Counted from the first letter of the stretch, positions 44,244 to 53,992 are shown. The stretch: 64,000 nt of DNA from CAVYXZ01 sp965223835 (GCA_965223835.1 CBDCXQ010000001.1:4588001-4652000), one strand, 5' to 3'. Translations and numbers: made by a program. Notes: a model not told the origin generated them from the letters alone.

Positions 44244-45518
44244 CTAGCCACCAATGGGCGTAGGCGGAATGGGCGTAGGCGGAATAGCGGTTGGCAAGGT
44301 GCGGCCAACATACCGCGGACAGGAGATCGTCGTCAGGCGCAGCCCTTCGCGAATAGCCCCAACGACCGGGTTATCGTCAGTCGTCGCGCCGAGCATCGTG
44401 AGCGACTCATTTAGAATGCCCCAGGCATCGTCGCATTCGCCGAGATAATAATGCGCCAGCCCGCGCAGATACCAGCATTGGATCTCTTCAGAGCCGTTGG
44501 CGACACAGGCTTCAAAGGCCTCAATTGCACCCTCATAATTACGCCGATTGTAACGGGCCATGCCCACCTGACGCCAGGCGGGGGCATAGGTGTCATCTGC
44601 CGTCAGCGCGTCCGCACAATAGCCTTCGGCGCGGTCACTCTGGCCGACTTTAAAATAGCTTTCGCACATGCGCAGGTAGGCTTTGGGGTCATTGGGATCC
44701 AACGAGAGAATGCGATCATACGTCGCAATCGCCAATTCATTCATGTCTGCTGCCAGGTACTGCCCGGCCAGCTCAAAGTAGGGCGCGGTCAGGTTCGGGT
44801 TGATAGCAATCGCATCCTCAAGCTGGGCGATAGCTTCCTGCCTGGCCCCCACCCAGATCAGCGAGTAGGCATAGCTACGATGGGCATCCACATCCATTGG
44901 GTCGGCATCAATCGCCTCTTGTCCATAATCCAGACCCTGTTGATAACGTCCAATCGACGTATAAGCGCGGGCCAGGACGGCTAACAGCGGCGCGAAGCTG
45001 GAATCCTGTTCCAGACCGGCGACGCCCACTGGAATCGCTTCCGTGGCTTCCCCTTCCCAGACGAGTGCTTTGGCTTTCAGCGCATAGCCACGCGGGTCCT
45101 GTGGGTTGAGTTCAATTGCTCGATCAACGATTGACTGATTATTGTAATAGGGGTTGACGGGATCTAGCAGCGTGTCGGCGCGATCTAGCTCAATGATGAG
45201 TTTGCCGTACTCATAGAGATAATTCAGATTGTCTGGTTGTTGTTGCAGCGCCCGTCCGAAAAGTTCCGCCGCCGCTTCGACCTTACCGGCCTGGAACAAC
45301 TGCGCCCCTTCAGTTGCCAGATCGCTGGCAAAGGGCGTCGGGGTCGGGGCCAGACCTACCGCGTCCAGTGCAACCAGTTGCAGCCGGTCAAACTGCGTGT
45401 ACACAAACACCAGCAACGCGCCCATAAACAGGCCATAGAAAAACACCAGTCGCCCCCCGCCCCGGCGGCGGCGACGGCTACCAAAAAATGGTTGCGAATA
45501 ATCGCGCTTGATTTGCAT
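44244..45518 (-). CDS. Membrane-anchored TPR protein (B)
   Basis: The 424-residue product has a basic N-terminus (SRRRRRGGGR), a membrane segment (about residues 25-42) and TPR units (AEGYCADALTADDTYAPAWRQVGMARYNRRNYEGAIEAFEACV). The C-terminal PPTPI pair is coded by two exact 15-bp repeats (44254-44283). It is first in a two-gene operon with paralog A. Function unknown; a scaffold for membrane complexes is likely. Confidence 0.86.
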   Translation of the reverse strand: MQIKRDYSQPFFGSRRRRRGGGRLVFFYGLFMGALLVFVYTQFDRLQLVALDAVGLAPTPTPFASDLATEGAQLFQAGKVEAAAELFGRALQQQPDNLNYLYEYGKLIIELDRADTLLDPVNPYYNNQSIVDRAIELNPQDPRGYALKAKALVWEGEATEAIPVGVAGLEQDSSFAPLLAVLARAYTSIGRYQQGLDYGQEAIDADPMDVDAHRSYAYSLIWVGARQEAIAQLEDAIAINPNLTAPYFELAGQYLAADMNELAIATYDRILSLDPNDPKAYLRMCESYFKVGQSDRAEGYCADALTADDTYAPAWRQVGMARYNRRNYEGAIEAFEACVANGSEEIQCWYLRGLAHYYLGECDDAWGILNESLTMLGATTDDNPVVGAIREGLRLTTISCPRYVGRTLPTAIPPTPIPPTPIGG

Positions 45519-45744
45519 TACTTACAATAAAACCTCAATCATCTACAGCGTCAACAGGTTAGCGTAAGGGCTGTCACCCTGTCAAGAGAGCGCCAGCCTG
45601 TCCCTAACGATTCTATCATCCAGCCGCATGGTAATGGGGCAGCTAGGCTGCGAGACGGATAATAGCAGCGATTGAAGATGATCTGGTGGCAGTGACCGGA
45701 TAACTGCGCTATAAATCTGCTCCGTCTGGCGAAGGAGATACATT

Positions 45745-46524
45745 ATGGAATTTAAAGATAAGGTTGCTGTTGTTGCGGGCGCGGGCAAGGGGATGGGCGG
45801 TGCAACGGCGAAGCTGCTGGCGGCGCAAGGTGCGGCAGTCGTTGTGACCGATGTCGTGCAGGATTTCGTTGATGCCACCGTTAGCGAGATTGCGGCTGCC
45901 GGGGGGCAGGCTACCGGCGTCGTTGCCGATGCTTCGAAGTCTGACGAGGTGCGCAAAATACCGGCTGTTGCTCGTGAAACCTATGGTGGCCTTGATTATT
46001 TGGTTAATGCAATCGGTGTGCAGGCGTATGGCACAGTAGTCGAAACCGATGAGGCCCTCTGGGACCATACCCTCAATGTGAACCTCAAAACATTTTATCT
46101 GCTGGCACATTTTTGCGTGCCCGAAATTATCAAACGCGGTGGCGGGGCGGTTGTCCATATCTCATCGGTGCAGGGGCATCACAGCAGTCAGGAACGAGTC
46201 GTGGCCTATGCCACCGCCAAAGCGGGGGTGGTGGCGCTGTCACGATCCATGAGCCTGGACCATGCTAAAGACAATGTGCGGGTGAATTGCATTCTCCCTG
46301 GCTCGATTGATACGCCGTTGTTACGCGCTGCGGCTGCGGACTTTGCGGAAGATGGCGATGTCCAAAAAGTTGTCGATTCGTGGGGGGCGTTTCATCCGCT
46401 GGGTCGGGTCGGTCAGCCCGAAGAAATTGCACAATTAGCCGCCTTTTTGCTCAGTGACAATGCGTCATTTATCACCGGTGAGACGGTGAAAGCGGACGGC
46501 GGTTTAACCACGAAACTGCTTTGA
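45745..46524 (+). CDS. Short-chain dehydrogenase/reductase
   Basis: The 259-residue SDR has VVAGAGKGMGGATAKLL at the N-terminus, NAIGVQAYG near residue 90, catalytic Ser in HISSVQGHHS and YATAK near residue 155, plus the closing GETVKADGG. ATG 45745 follows AAGGAG. Likely cytoplasmic, NAD(P)-dependent; substrate unknown. Confidence 0.92.
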   Translation: MEFKDKVAVVAGAGKGMGGATAKLLAAQGAAVVVTDVVQDFVDATVSEIAAAGGQATGVVADASKSDEVRKIPAVARETYGGLDYLVNAIGVQAYGTVVETDEALWDHTLNVNLKTFYLLAHFCVPEIIKRGGGAVVHISSVQGHHSSQERVVAYATAKAGVVALSRSMSLDHAKDNVRVNCILPGSIDTPLLRAAAADFAEDGDVQKVVDSWGAFHPLGRVGQPEEIAQLAAFLLSDNASFITGETVKADGGLTTKLL

Positions 46525-46633
46525 GTCGGTCCTCCCCGCGCAAAATAACAATAATATTATGGCAAACCGAGGACTTTAGTTCGGTACAAGGGGTTGATGA
46601 GGTTTAAATAATCAATGAATGTCCGTTGTCTCG

Positions 46634-46698
46634 ACCTCACCCCGCCAGCCTGGTGGCTGACTCCCCTCTCCAACTTGGAGAGGAGCTGGGGGTGAGGT
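46634..46698. repeat. CTCACCCC-type dispersed palindrome, copy 1
   Basis: ACCTCACCCC and GGGGTGAGGT frame an inner CCCCTCTCCAACTTGGAGAGG hairpin-like part. Related copies are at 50779-50862 and 56484-56560. It lies between convergent genes. Confidence 0.75.
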
Positions 46699-46782
46699 AG
46701 CTCGTCTAATACGTTTATCTGACTATTTTCTTTAGGAGCGCAACCCCCTGTCTTTCACCTTTTTGTATATCAGTCGGCTGTT

Positions 46783-48576
46783 CTAAAAATCAAAATCGTC
46801 CAATGATACCGGCCCGGTGGGTTTCGTCTGGCGGAGTACACGATAGGCAACCGGCAAGTCGAAGCCTTTGGGATTTTCGGGCGTGAAGGCTTCACAGGCG
46901 AAGAATTCCTTGACCATCGCATACGTCGCGGCACTGATGACGACTTCGCCAGCGCGGGCATTGCCTTCCAGTACCTTGCTGAGTTCAGTGGCCTCACCAA
47001 TCGCCGCGAACTCTTTGCGGTCCGGGCTACCCACATTGCCCAGCACCGCGAACCCGGTGTGAATGCCGGCCCCATAGAAGAGCCGCTGCTCTTCTGGCAG
47101 CACTTCATGCAGTGCGTGCAGGTCAGACATGAGGCCCAGCACCGACCGCACGGCCTGGACAGCGTGATCGTCCTGGGGATTCAGCGGCGTGTTGAACAAT
47201 CCGGTCACGGCGTCGCCCATGAACTTATCGACGACGCCTTTGTAAAAGCTGATGGCATCGCTGGCGAGGCTCAAATACTTATTGATGATCTCCATCAATT
47301 CTTCAGGTTCCAGCCGTTCGCTGAAGCTCGTAAATCCGCGCACATCGGTGGAAACCGCTGTAATCAAACGCTCCTCACCAACCACCCCCGCCACATCAAT
47401 ATCGCGCAGGTTATTGACCAACGCGGCGGGCAGGTAACGTCGGGCCTGGTTGAGTTGTTCGGTGTGCTGGCGGATTTCGGTCAGGTCATCCAGCACAATC
47501 GCCACACCTTGAATAATGCCACTATAATCGCGCAGCGGGCTGACAACCAGATTCCAGTAGCGCTGGTCGGTCCCGTTCAATATTGGCTCCAGTTGCAGGA
47601 CCTCTTGCGTGCCCGTCTGCTGGACGTGGTGCAAGGTTTCCAGGAGTACCGGATCAATATTTTCAGGCAAGGCCGCTGAGAGCGCATGGCCTTCGACTTC
47701 AAACGATTCTCTGCCCAGCATCTCGGCTGCGGCCTGATTACAGGTGGTCACCTGACCATCTTTATCGACGGTGACGACACCACTCACGATGGATTCCAAA
47801 ATATTGCCCAGCAAACCACTGGTCTGGCGCATTTCATTCAGCCGGTCTTGCGCCGCTTCATACAGGCTGGCGTTATGAATGGCAATCGCGGCCTGGTTGG
47901 CGAAACCGGTCAGCAAGTGCAAATCCTGCGGCTTAAAAATGCCGGTGAAAATGCGATTGTCGCAGTAAACCACCCCAATGACTTCCGCCTGAATTTTGAG
48001 CGGGACCGCCATGATGCTGCGCAGTTGAAAGCCGACGACACTTTGATTGCTCTGGTAGCGTGGGTCCATCGTGGCATTATCGGTGATCGTCGGTTCGCCG
48101 CTGGCCGCTACCTGATTGATGATCGTCTGGCTGATGGTGAACTGTGTCACATCAAGCTGTTCGCGGTCGATGCCCCGTGCCACCCGGGATTCGAGTTCGC
48201 CCGTCTGGTCATCACGCAGCATGATAAAGCCGCGTTCGGCTCCACACAGTCGAATCACGGTATCCATGACATGCACCAGCACATCGTTGAGGTCCAGTGA
48301 CGAGTTGATGACCGCTATCGTATCGGCCAGGGCATTCAGATAATTGAGTTCCTGTTGGGCGGCCTGGCGACCACTGGCAAAATCGTCAACAGCTTTTCCC
48401 AGCGTCAGCCACGATTCCTGCGAGTCATTGGCGAGCGTCATGCCAAATTTGCGTAACAAGTCCTGCTGGCCGTTAAGTAAGTCCGACAGGTCGCTGACAT
48501 GCTGTTGCAACTGGCGCAAATAGACCTGCGTAGATTCTTCCAGGTCATTGATTTTGGCGGTATCGTGCGTGGTCAT
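46783..48576 (-). CDS. GAF-PAS-class III cyclase-like protein (metal-type half)
   Basis: The 597-residue protein has a coiled start, a GAF domain (about residues 85-235), a PAS-like domain (about 255-370) and a class III nucleotide cyclase domain (about 400-575). In the cyclase domain both metal-binding Asp residues are present (Asp411 in STDVRGFT and Asp455 in DKFMGDA), as is Lys451. But the segment after AIG reads EATELSKV, so the Thr/Asp substrate position is Ala524, the transition-state Asn is Glu531 and the Arg is Val535. It should be inactive as a homodimer. It starts within the stop of the upstream gene (ATGA) and is presumably made with it. Confidence 0.92.
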   Translation of the reverse strand: MTTHDTAKINDLEESTQVYLRQLQQHVSDLSDLLNGQQDLLRKFGMTLANDSQESWLTLGKAVDDFASGRQAAQQELNYLNALADTIAVINSSLDLNDVLVHVMDTVIRLCGAERGFIMLRDDQTGELESRVARGIDREQLDVTQFTISQTIINQVAASGEPTITDNATMDPRYQSNQSVVGFQLRSIMAVPLKIQAEVIGVVYCDNRIFTGIFKPQDLHLLTGFANQAAIAIHNASLYEAAQDRLNEMRQTSGLLGNILESIVSGVVTVDKDGQVTTCNQAAAEMLGRESFEVEGHALSAALPENIDPVLLETLHHVQQTGTQEVLQLEPILNGTDQRYWNLVVSPLRDYSGIIQGVAIVLDDLTEIRQHTEQLNQARRYLPAALVNNLRDIDVAGVVGEERLITAVSTDVRGFTSFSERLEPEELMEIINKYLSLASDAISFYKGVVDKFMGDAVTGLFNTPLNPQDDHAVQAVRSVLGLMSDLHALHEVLPEEQRLFYGAGIHTGFAVLGNVGSPDRKEFAAIGEATELSKVLEGNARAGEVVISAATYAMVKEFFACEAFTPENPKGFDLPVAYRVLRQTKPTGPVSLDDFDF

Positions 48577-50339
48577 GGTAATCGAAAAACCTCATAAATA
48601 CGGGTCAATTGCTGGCGACCCTTCACCTTGATGGGTTCGCGCTCAACTAATTGAACGTCGGCCAGTTGCAGCACGCCCGGTGTCCCGGCCATATAGTCAC
48701 GGGTATCTTCGCTCAGGATAATCTGGCCGGGCGTAGCATTTTCTTCGAGCCGCTTGGCGAGATTAATCGTGTCGCCGATGGCGGTAAAATCGCGGCGGAT
48801 GTCGCTGCCGACATTCCCCAGCGTTGCGACTCCACTATGAATCCCGACCCGGTAAAAATGGGGGTCCGGGTTGATGCCCAGTTCCCGGTACAAGTCAATG
48901 AACGCATCTCGAATCTGCAATCCGGCAGCTACCGCCTGAGCTGCATGATCGTCACCGGGGTTCAACTGCGAGTTAAACAGGCCCATTATCTCGTGTCCCA
49001 TGTACTTATCGATGACGCCACCGGCATCGTGGATACAATCGGTCGCGAGGGTCAGATACCGGTTGAGCATCTCCATAATCTGTGGGGGCCGCAAATCAGT
49101 CGGGAAGGTCGCCAGTGGGCGCACATCAACAAACATACAGGTTGTCACGCGTCGTTCGCCACCCAATGCCAGCCCGGCGATCTGATGGATATTATCGACC
49201 ATCTCCGGGGGCAGGTAGCGCCGCATGACGCCTAACATGGCTTCATTCTCGCGCCGTTCAGTAAAATCATTCAGCACAATCGTCACGCCCTGAGTGGATT
49301 GATTGCCATCTTTCAGCGGACTGAGCTTGACATTCAGCGACATGCGACCATGAATGGGACTGTCGAGTTCCGTATCCAATATTTCCTTTTGGTTCTTCTC
49401 ACGAACCAACTGCAAAAACGCCGCGAAATCAATATTGCTGAGCGGCATTAATTCGGGCAATGGCTTGCCGATGACTGTCGCCGCGTCTTGATTCAGGATG
49501 CTTTCCGCCGCTGCGTTGCAACTCACCACCTGATCGGCCTGGTCGGTGGTGATGACGCCACTGCCGATGGAAATAAAGATGTTATCCATCAATTCCTTAA
49601 GTTCAGCGATCTCATCAATACTGGCCTGAACGCGTGTGTACAGTCGCGCATTCGTGATGGCAATCGCCGCTTGATTAGCAAAGGCAGTCAGCAAAACTTG
49701 CGATTGTGGCGTGAACAGCCCGGCCCGCAGGCGGTTATCGACATAGACCGCGCCGATCACTTGATCGCGCACTTTCAGCGGGACACACAGCACCGACCGC
49801 AAAACCATCGCTGCTATGGTGGCGCTGTTGCTGAACGTCGGGTCATCGGCGGCATTATCCGTTAATAAAGCCTCACCCGTTTCCAGCACGGCGTTGACGA
49901 CCGAACGACTGCCCTCAAATTCGATGGGGGTGCCGGGGGCCTGCTGTGCATTGTGGGCTAAGCGAACTTCCCATTGCAGGTCGAACGGATTGCCATCAGT
50001 CAGAATGATATAGCCACGCTCCGCCTCGGTGAGCGTGATGACTCGCTCCATTGATTCGGCCAGTACCTCGTCAAGATCAAGCGAGGAATTAATGTCTTCG
50101 GAGGTTCCGGCCAATGTGCGCAATTGACCGATGAGCGTGGTTTCTTCGACTAACCGGGCTTCAATGCGCTCCAGGATGCTGCGTATTTCATTGAGCCGGT
50201 CGAATAGGTCGGCAGAGAGGGTGATGCCACGCAACTGGAGGATTTCCCCCTGTTTGCGCAAACTCGCTTCCAGATTTTGGACCTGGTTTTTGATGTAATG
50301 CAAAGTTTCCAGCGGGTTCGCTGGTCGGTCGGTCATCAT
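48573..50339 (-). CDS. GAF-PAS-class III cyclase-like protein (substrate-type half)
   Basis: The 588-residue paralog has GAF (about residues 75-230), PAS-like (about 250-365) and cyclase (about 395-570) domains. It keeps the first metal Asp (Asp405 in FVDVR), Lys445, Thr519, Asn526 and Arg530 (FTAIGDTINLAKRLE), but the second metal Asp is His449 (DKYMGHE). Thr at 519 is typical of cyclases of the IIIb group. This is the reverse defect of the downstream gene, so a heterodimer could have one full catalytic site. ATG 50339 follows GGGAG. A -10 box TATAAT lies at 50375-50380 on the minus strand. Confidence 0.92.
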   Translation of the reverse strand: MMTDRPANPLETLHYIKNQVQNLEASLRKQGEILQLRGITLSADLFDRLNEIRSILERIEARLVEETTLIGQLRTLAGTSEDINSSLDLDEVLAESMERVITLTEAERGYIILTDGNPFDLQWEVRLAHNAQQAPGTPIEFEGSRSVVNAVLETGEALLTDNAADDPTFSNSATIAAMVLRSVLCVPLKVRDQVIGAVYVDNRLRAGLFTPQSQVLLTAFANQAAIAITNARLYTRVQASIDEIAELKELMDNIFISIGSGVITTDQADQVVSCNAAAESILNQDAATVIGKPLPELMPLSNIDFAAFLQLVREKNQKEILDTELDSPIHGRMSLNVKLSPLKDGNQSTQGVTIVLNDFTERRENEAMLGVMRRYLPPEMVDNIHQIAGLALGGERRVTTCMFVDVRPLATFPTDLRPPQIMEMLNRYLTLATDCIHDAGGVIDKYMGHEIMGLFNSQLNPGDDHAAQAVAAGLQIRDAFIDLYRELGINPDPHFYRVGIHSGVATLGNVGSDIRRDFTAIGDTINLAKRLEENATPGQIILSEDTRDYMAGTPGVLQLADVQLVEREPIKVKGRQQLTRIYEVFRLP

Positions 50340-50537
50340 CCAAAATGCTCCCGGCGACGGACGGCTTAGTCAATATTATAGCGTTTTCGTAATTATTTGA
50401 CCTCTAAAAATTTGTTTGGAATCCCAAACTGGGTATGCCGTTATGATTATTTCCCAACGTTACATCCACATAAATCAGCGCCTTGCAATTTCCCTCTTGC
50501 GCAAGCCACCCAAATTTACTATACTATTGGACACAAT

Positions 50538-50609
50538 GCGGGAGTAATTCAGCGGTAGAATGCTTCCTTGCCAAGGAAGATGTCGTGAGTTCGAATCTCA
50601 TCTCCCGCT
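50538..50609 (+). tRNA. tRNA-Gly (anticodon GCC)
   Basis: The acceptor GCGGGAG pairs with CTCCCGC, the D-arm has ATTCAGCGGTAGAAT, the anticodon arm CTTCCTTGCCAAGGAAG has GCC, and the T-arm has GTTCGAAT. The discriminator base is T and CCA is not encoded. Length is 72 nt. Confidence 0.97.
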
Positions 50610-50616
50610 CAACAGG

Positions 50617-50652
50617 CGGCCCTCGGCTTTATAGCTGGGGCCGTTTTGATTC
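50617..50652 (+). terminator. Terminator after tRNA-Gly
   Basis: CGGCCC and GGGGCCG pair around TCGGCTTTATAGCT, ending in TTTT. Confidence 0.75.
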
Positions 50653-50778
50653 CGGCGTGATGGGGCGGCTACGCCAGTTTTTCTGCGGCGGTGCAATAGC
50701 GATTACAATCTGCCAGACAGAAATGAAATAGCCCATTGAAGATGAGAAACTGGTGTTCTAGCGGACCTGGTCACAATT

Positions 50779-50862
50779 ACCTCACCCCTGCTCGCCTTGC
50801 TCACTTTCCCCTGTCCAAATTGGAGAGGGGATGGAGAACCGCAGGTTCAGAAGGGGTGAGGT
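50779..50862. repeat. CTCACCCC-type dispersed palindrome, copy 2
   Basis: ACCTCACCCC opens and GGGGTGAGGT closes, with CCCCTGTCC and GGAGAGGGG inside. The outer and inner arms match copy 1. Confidence 0.75.
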
Positions 50863-50973
50863 AGACTTGAAGCATATCTGAAAAATCCGATTCCACCAAA
50901 AGAGCTAGCATAATCGAAAACGCATGGCCTACAACCGGCTACTCATTTGTTGAAAATAGATTTTCGCGGCAGG

Positions 50974-51657
50974 TTATGATGCCGCCAACGCTTCTTCGAC
51001 AGCAGCCACCAGGACATCGGGGCTGGCATTAAAGATGCGCTGGTCATTAACCAAAAATGACGGTGTCCCTGGCAGGGCCAGGCTCCGGGCACGATCAAAA
51101 TCGTACTGTACGGTTTCGGTGTGGGTATTGGCATCCACACAGGACTGCAGCGCCACACCATCCAGACCAAGCTGCTGACCAACCTGGACAATCTGATCGC
51201 TTGAGGTCCCGACCTGGATCGTCTCGTACAGAGCATTGTGCAGTGCCCAGAAACCAGCCTGACTTTGATCGAGCGCACATTGCGCGACTTCAGCCGCCAT
51301 GCGATCATATGCGGGGACGATCACCGGGAAGTCACGGAAAATAAAGCGTACCTGGTCGGGATAGGCCGCGAGAATATCCTCAATGATCCCGGCCTGGTGC
51401 CACGCACGACACGAGGGGCAGGCGTATGCGCCATACTCAACAATCGTCACCGGTGCGTCCGGGTTGCCCATAATCGGGTCCAGGTCCAGTCGCGGATTAT
51501 CAGCCGCCGCCGAACTGCCAGAGGTATTCGAACTGGCAAATATCAGCGCGATAGTGCCTACGATAATCAGGCCAGCCACGATTGTCACCAGATTGCGATT
51601 ATTTGCCGATTTTTTCTGGGCTTCGCGACGATTGCGGGCCGCACGGGTTCTAGACAT
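50974..51657 (-). CDS. DsbA-family thiol-disulfide oxidoreductase
   Basis: The 227-residue protein has a positively charged start, one membrane anchor (about residues 22-42), and a thioredoxin-fold domain with EYGAYACPSCRAWH and cis-Pro LPGTPSFLVNDQ. ATG 51657 follows GGAG. It is last in an operon with a flavin disulfide reductase 21 bp upstream. Confidence 0.93.
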   Translation of the reverse strand: MSRTRAARNRREAQKKSANNRNLVTIVAGLIIVGTIALIFASSNTSGSSAAADNPRLDLDPIMGNPDAPVTIVEYGAYACPSCRAWHQAGIIEDILAAYPDQVRFIFRDFPVIVPAYDRMAAEVAQCALDQSQAGFWALHNALYETIQVGTSSDQIVQVGQQLGLDGVALQSCVDANTHTETVQYDFDRARSLALPGTPSFLVNDQRIFNASPDVLVAAVEEALAAS

Positions 51658-51678
51658 ATCGCGTAACTCCTTTAGCTT

Positions 51679-53115
51679 TCAAAGACGTTCATTCAGACGG
51701 ACCAGTCCGTGCATGACCCGACCCAGCCAGCCAGTGGCAACCTGTCGCCTGATCTGTTCAGTTGCCAAAATCACGTTGGCCGTGCCAAAACTGGGATAAA
51801 CGCGCATCGCGCTGGCGGCATCCCACACCCGCCCCCGTTTTTCCAGAACTTTAACCCAGTCATTTATCATCTCAGCGGCGTTGACACCGACAATCGTCGT
51901 CCCCAATAAACGACCATTGGGCAGGTGAATCAGTTTCATGAAGCCGGCAGGTTTGCCTTCGGTCATGGCGCGGTCTGCCCGGCTCATGGGCAAACGCGTG
52001 ACCTGGGCGGTATCGCCATAGTCGCGGCGTGCCTGGGCTTCGGTTAAGCCCGCCTGCGCCACCTCCGGGTCGGTGAACGTGGACCAGGGTACATGTTGCC
52101 GCACACCACGCGAAGACAATGGTAGTAAGGCATTGCGTACCGCCTGGAAGGCCTGCCAGCCCGCATAATGGGTGAACTGGGGGCCACCGGTTACATCCCC
52201 GGCGGCCAGGATATGCGGTTGGCTGGTCCGCAGTCGATCATCCAGCACGAGGTTCCCTGCCTGGACCTGCACCCCGGCGGCCTTCAGGTTCAGGCGAGCG
52301 AAGTTGGGTTGCTTGCCAACCGCCAGCAGCACCGCGTCACCCTCAATTGAGGTGCCATCGTCCAAATATATTTCGATCATCGCCTGCTGCTGTTCGGCAT
52401 GAGTTGCGGTGACCCCTAAACGCAAATCAACGCCCTCGTCGCATAAGACATCGGCAATTAAATTGGCTGCTTCTACATCGTCACGCGGCAAAAGCTGTGG
52501 CGTGCTGCTGATGAGCGTCACCGTTGAACCCAGCCGGCGGAACGCTTGCGCCATCTCCACCCCGACCGGGCCACCGCCGACAATCATCAGGTGTGCGGGC
52601 AATGCTGTCAGATCAAACAAACTCTCATTCGTCAGATAAGAAACATGAGCAAAGCCCGGTGGAATCTTTGGGTTTGCGCCGGTACAAATCAAAAATCGTT
52701 TTGACCGCAGCGATGTGCCATCGGCCAAAGCCAGCGTATGGGCATCCACGAACTCAGCAAACATTTCATAGACATCAATGCCACACGCTTGCAGGATTTC
52801 AACTGATTCATCGGCGGCGATCTGTTCCATCGTGTTTCTGACATGCGTCATAACTTGCGCAAAATTGATATCTACGCCGCCAATGTTGATCCCCTGTGAG
52901 CCTGCCTGCCGCGCGTCGTGGGCTAATTGAGCGATGGCTAATAATGTCTTGCTCGGAATACAGCCAGTCCAGGTGCATTCGCCGCCAATGCGTTGCCCCT
53001 CGACCAATGCAACCCGAACGCCCAGCGTCGCGGCAGCGTTGGCGGCGGTTAATCCAGCGGCCCCGGCACCAATAATCACCAGGTCATAATTTGCAGGAGA
53101 ATTAGCTTGACTCAT
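51679..53115 (-). CDS. FAD-dependent disulfide reductase (mercuric reductase/lipoamide DH-like)
   Basis: The 478-residue product has GAGAAGLTAA for FAD, the redox-active C-T-W-T-G-C in GGECTWTGCIPSKTLL, a second nucleotide site (IVGGGPVGVEMAQAFRRLG) and AAGDVTG. The C-terminal interface segment reads MRVYPSFGTANVI, so the catalytic His-Pro-x3-Glu pattern of lipoamide dehydrogenase and glutathione reductase is not present. It resembles the mercuric reductase-like group without Hg-binding C-terminal cysteines. It may transfer electrons to the DsbA-like protein next to it. Confidence 0.92.
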   Translation of the reverse strand: MSQANSPANYDLVIIGAGAAGLTAANAAATLGVRVALVEGQRIGGECTWTGCIPSKTLLAIAQLAHDARQAGSQGINIGGVDINFAQVMTHVRNTMEQIAADESVEILQACGIDVYEMFAEFVDAHTLALADGTSLRSKRFLICTGANPKIPPGFAHVSYLTNESLFDLTALPAHLMIVGGGPVGVEMAQAFRRLGSTVTLISSTPQLLPRDDVEAANLIADVLCDEGVDLRLGVTATHAEQQQAMIEIYLDDGTSIEGDAVLLAVGKQPNFARLNLKAAGVQVQAGNLVLDDRLRTSQPHILAAGDVTGGPQFTHYAGWQAFQAVRNALLPLSSRGVRQHVPWSTFTDPEVAQAGLTEAQARRDYGDTAQVTRLPMSRADRAMTEGKPAGFMKLIHLPNGRLLGTTIVGVNAAEMINDWVKVLEKRGRVWDAASAMRVYPSFGTANVILATEQIRRQVATGWLGRVMHGLVRLNERL

Positions 53116-53134
53116 AGCGCTCCATATCTCAGTT

Positions 53135-53992
53135 TCAGACCGATAGCCAGGTGATGATCTGTATCAACAAGAGGGCAACCATGGCGAAAACGGTTGGATG
53201 CGGGGAATGAATCCGAGTATAGGAAACAGCCCCCCAGATCACCAGCGGCAGCACCAGCAAACTGCCGACAGCCACCGGGCGGGGCAAGATGGTATCCGCC
53301 AAAAATGGCAACATAACAAAGCTCAGCGCCGCCGCACCACCATATAGCAGCCACAATTGATAAACCGGCAATCGGGTTGCCAGGGTGCGTTTGCCCACCT
53401 GACGATCAGCTTCCCGGTCGGCCCAGGTGGTCGCCAGCAGGTTGATAAAGACCAGCAAGGCGAACGGCATGCACCCCACAATCACCTGCCAGTCAATCCG
53501 CCCGGTTTGCACCGTGTAGCCAAAAAGTGGGAGCACAATGCCCCCCAGAACGGCGTTGTCGACCTCACCCCAACCACGCCAGGCCAATGCCAGTGGGGGC
53601 AGCGAATAGAGCCAGCCACCGACGATGCCGATCAACAGTACCAGTACAACACTGCTCGTGCCCAGTTGGGCGATCAAGCCACCGCCCGTAATTATCAGGC
53701 CGACGATGAGCGTCACCCAGGCAGCCTGTAATGCAAACCGGCGCGAGACCTGCCCGGCAGGTAGCACACCACTACCGCCGGAAAAAGGCGTTGGCTGAGT
53801 CAAGGCGTCAGTTTCATAATCGGCATATTCGTTGGTGTAATGAATTGAGATCGCGACAAATAGAAGCGCCGCCAGCCCCCAGCTAAAATGAAGGATGCTC
53901 CAGTCGTGACCGCTGGCACGAGCAATCAGGCTGCCGTTGAAGTATACCAAGACGACACTGATGAGGATGATCGGGCGCGACATGGCCCACAA
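53135..53992 (-). CDS. UbiA-family prenyltransferase
   Basis: The 285-residue product has about eight membrane segments and the two Asp-rich motifs, NEYADYETD near residue 55 and DREADRQVGKRT near 190, that bind prenyl diphosphate and metal. It resembles MenA-type enzymes that prenylate quinone precursors. The N-terminal start is uncertain (TTG 53992 or ATG 53983) because no strong ribosome-binding site is seen. It begins an operon with the FAD reductase and DsbA-like protein. Confidence 0.88.
   Translation of the reverse strand: MWAMSRPIILISVVLVYFNGSLIARASGHDWSILHFSWGLAALLFVAISIHYTNEYADYETDALTQPTPFSGGSGVLPAGQVSRRFALQAAWVTLIVGLIITGGGLIAQLGTSSVVLVLLIGIVGGWLYSLPPLALAWRGWGEVDNAVLGGIVLPLFGYTVQTGRIDWQVIVGCMPFALLVFINLLATTWADREADRQVGKRTLATRLPVYQLWLLYGGAAALSFVMLPFLADTILPRPVAVGSLLVLPLVIWGAVSYTRIHSPHPTVFAMVALLLIQIITWLSV

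Larger units (their letters stand above)
50610..50973. other. Intergenic region of 364 bp after tRNA-Gly
   Basis: It holds the tRNA terminator and a CTCACCCC-type dispersed repeat at 50779-50862. No coding sequence is supported. Confidence 0.6.

Noticed and set aside
44254..44283. Two exact 15-bp tandem repeats
   Set aside because: They encode PPTPI-type repeats at the end of a TPR protein, so they are coding and not an array or regulatory site.
50483..50731. 82-codon open frame
   Set aside because: It covers the tRNA-Gly gene and its terminator.
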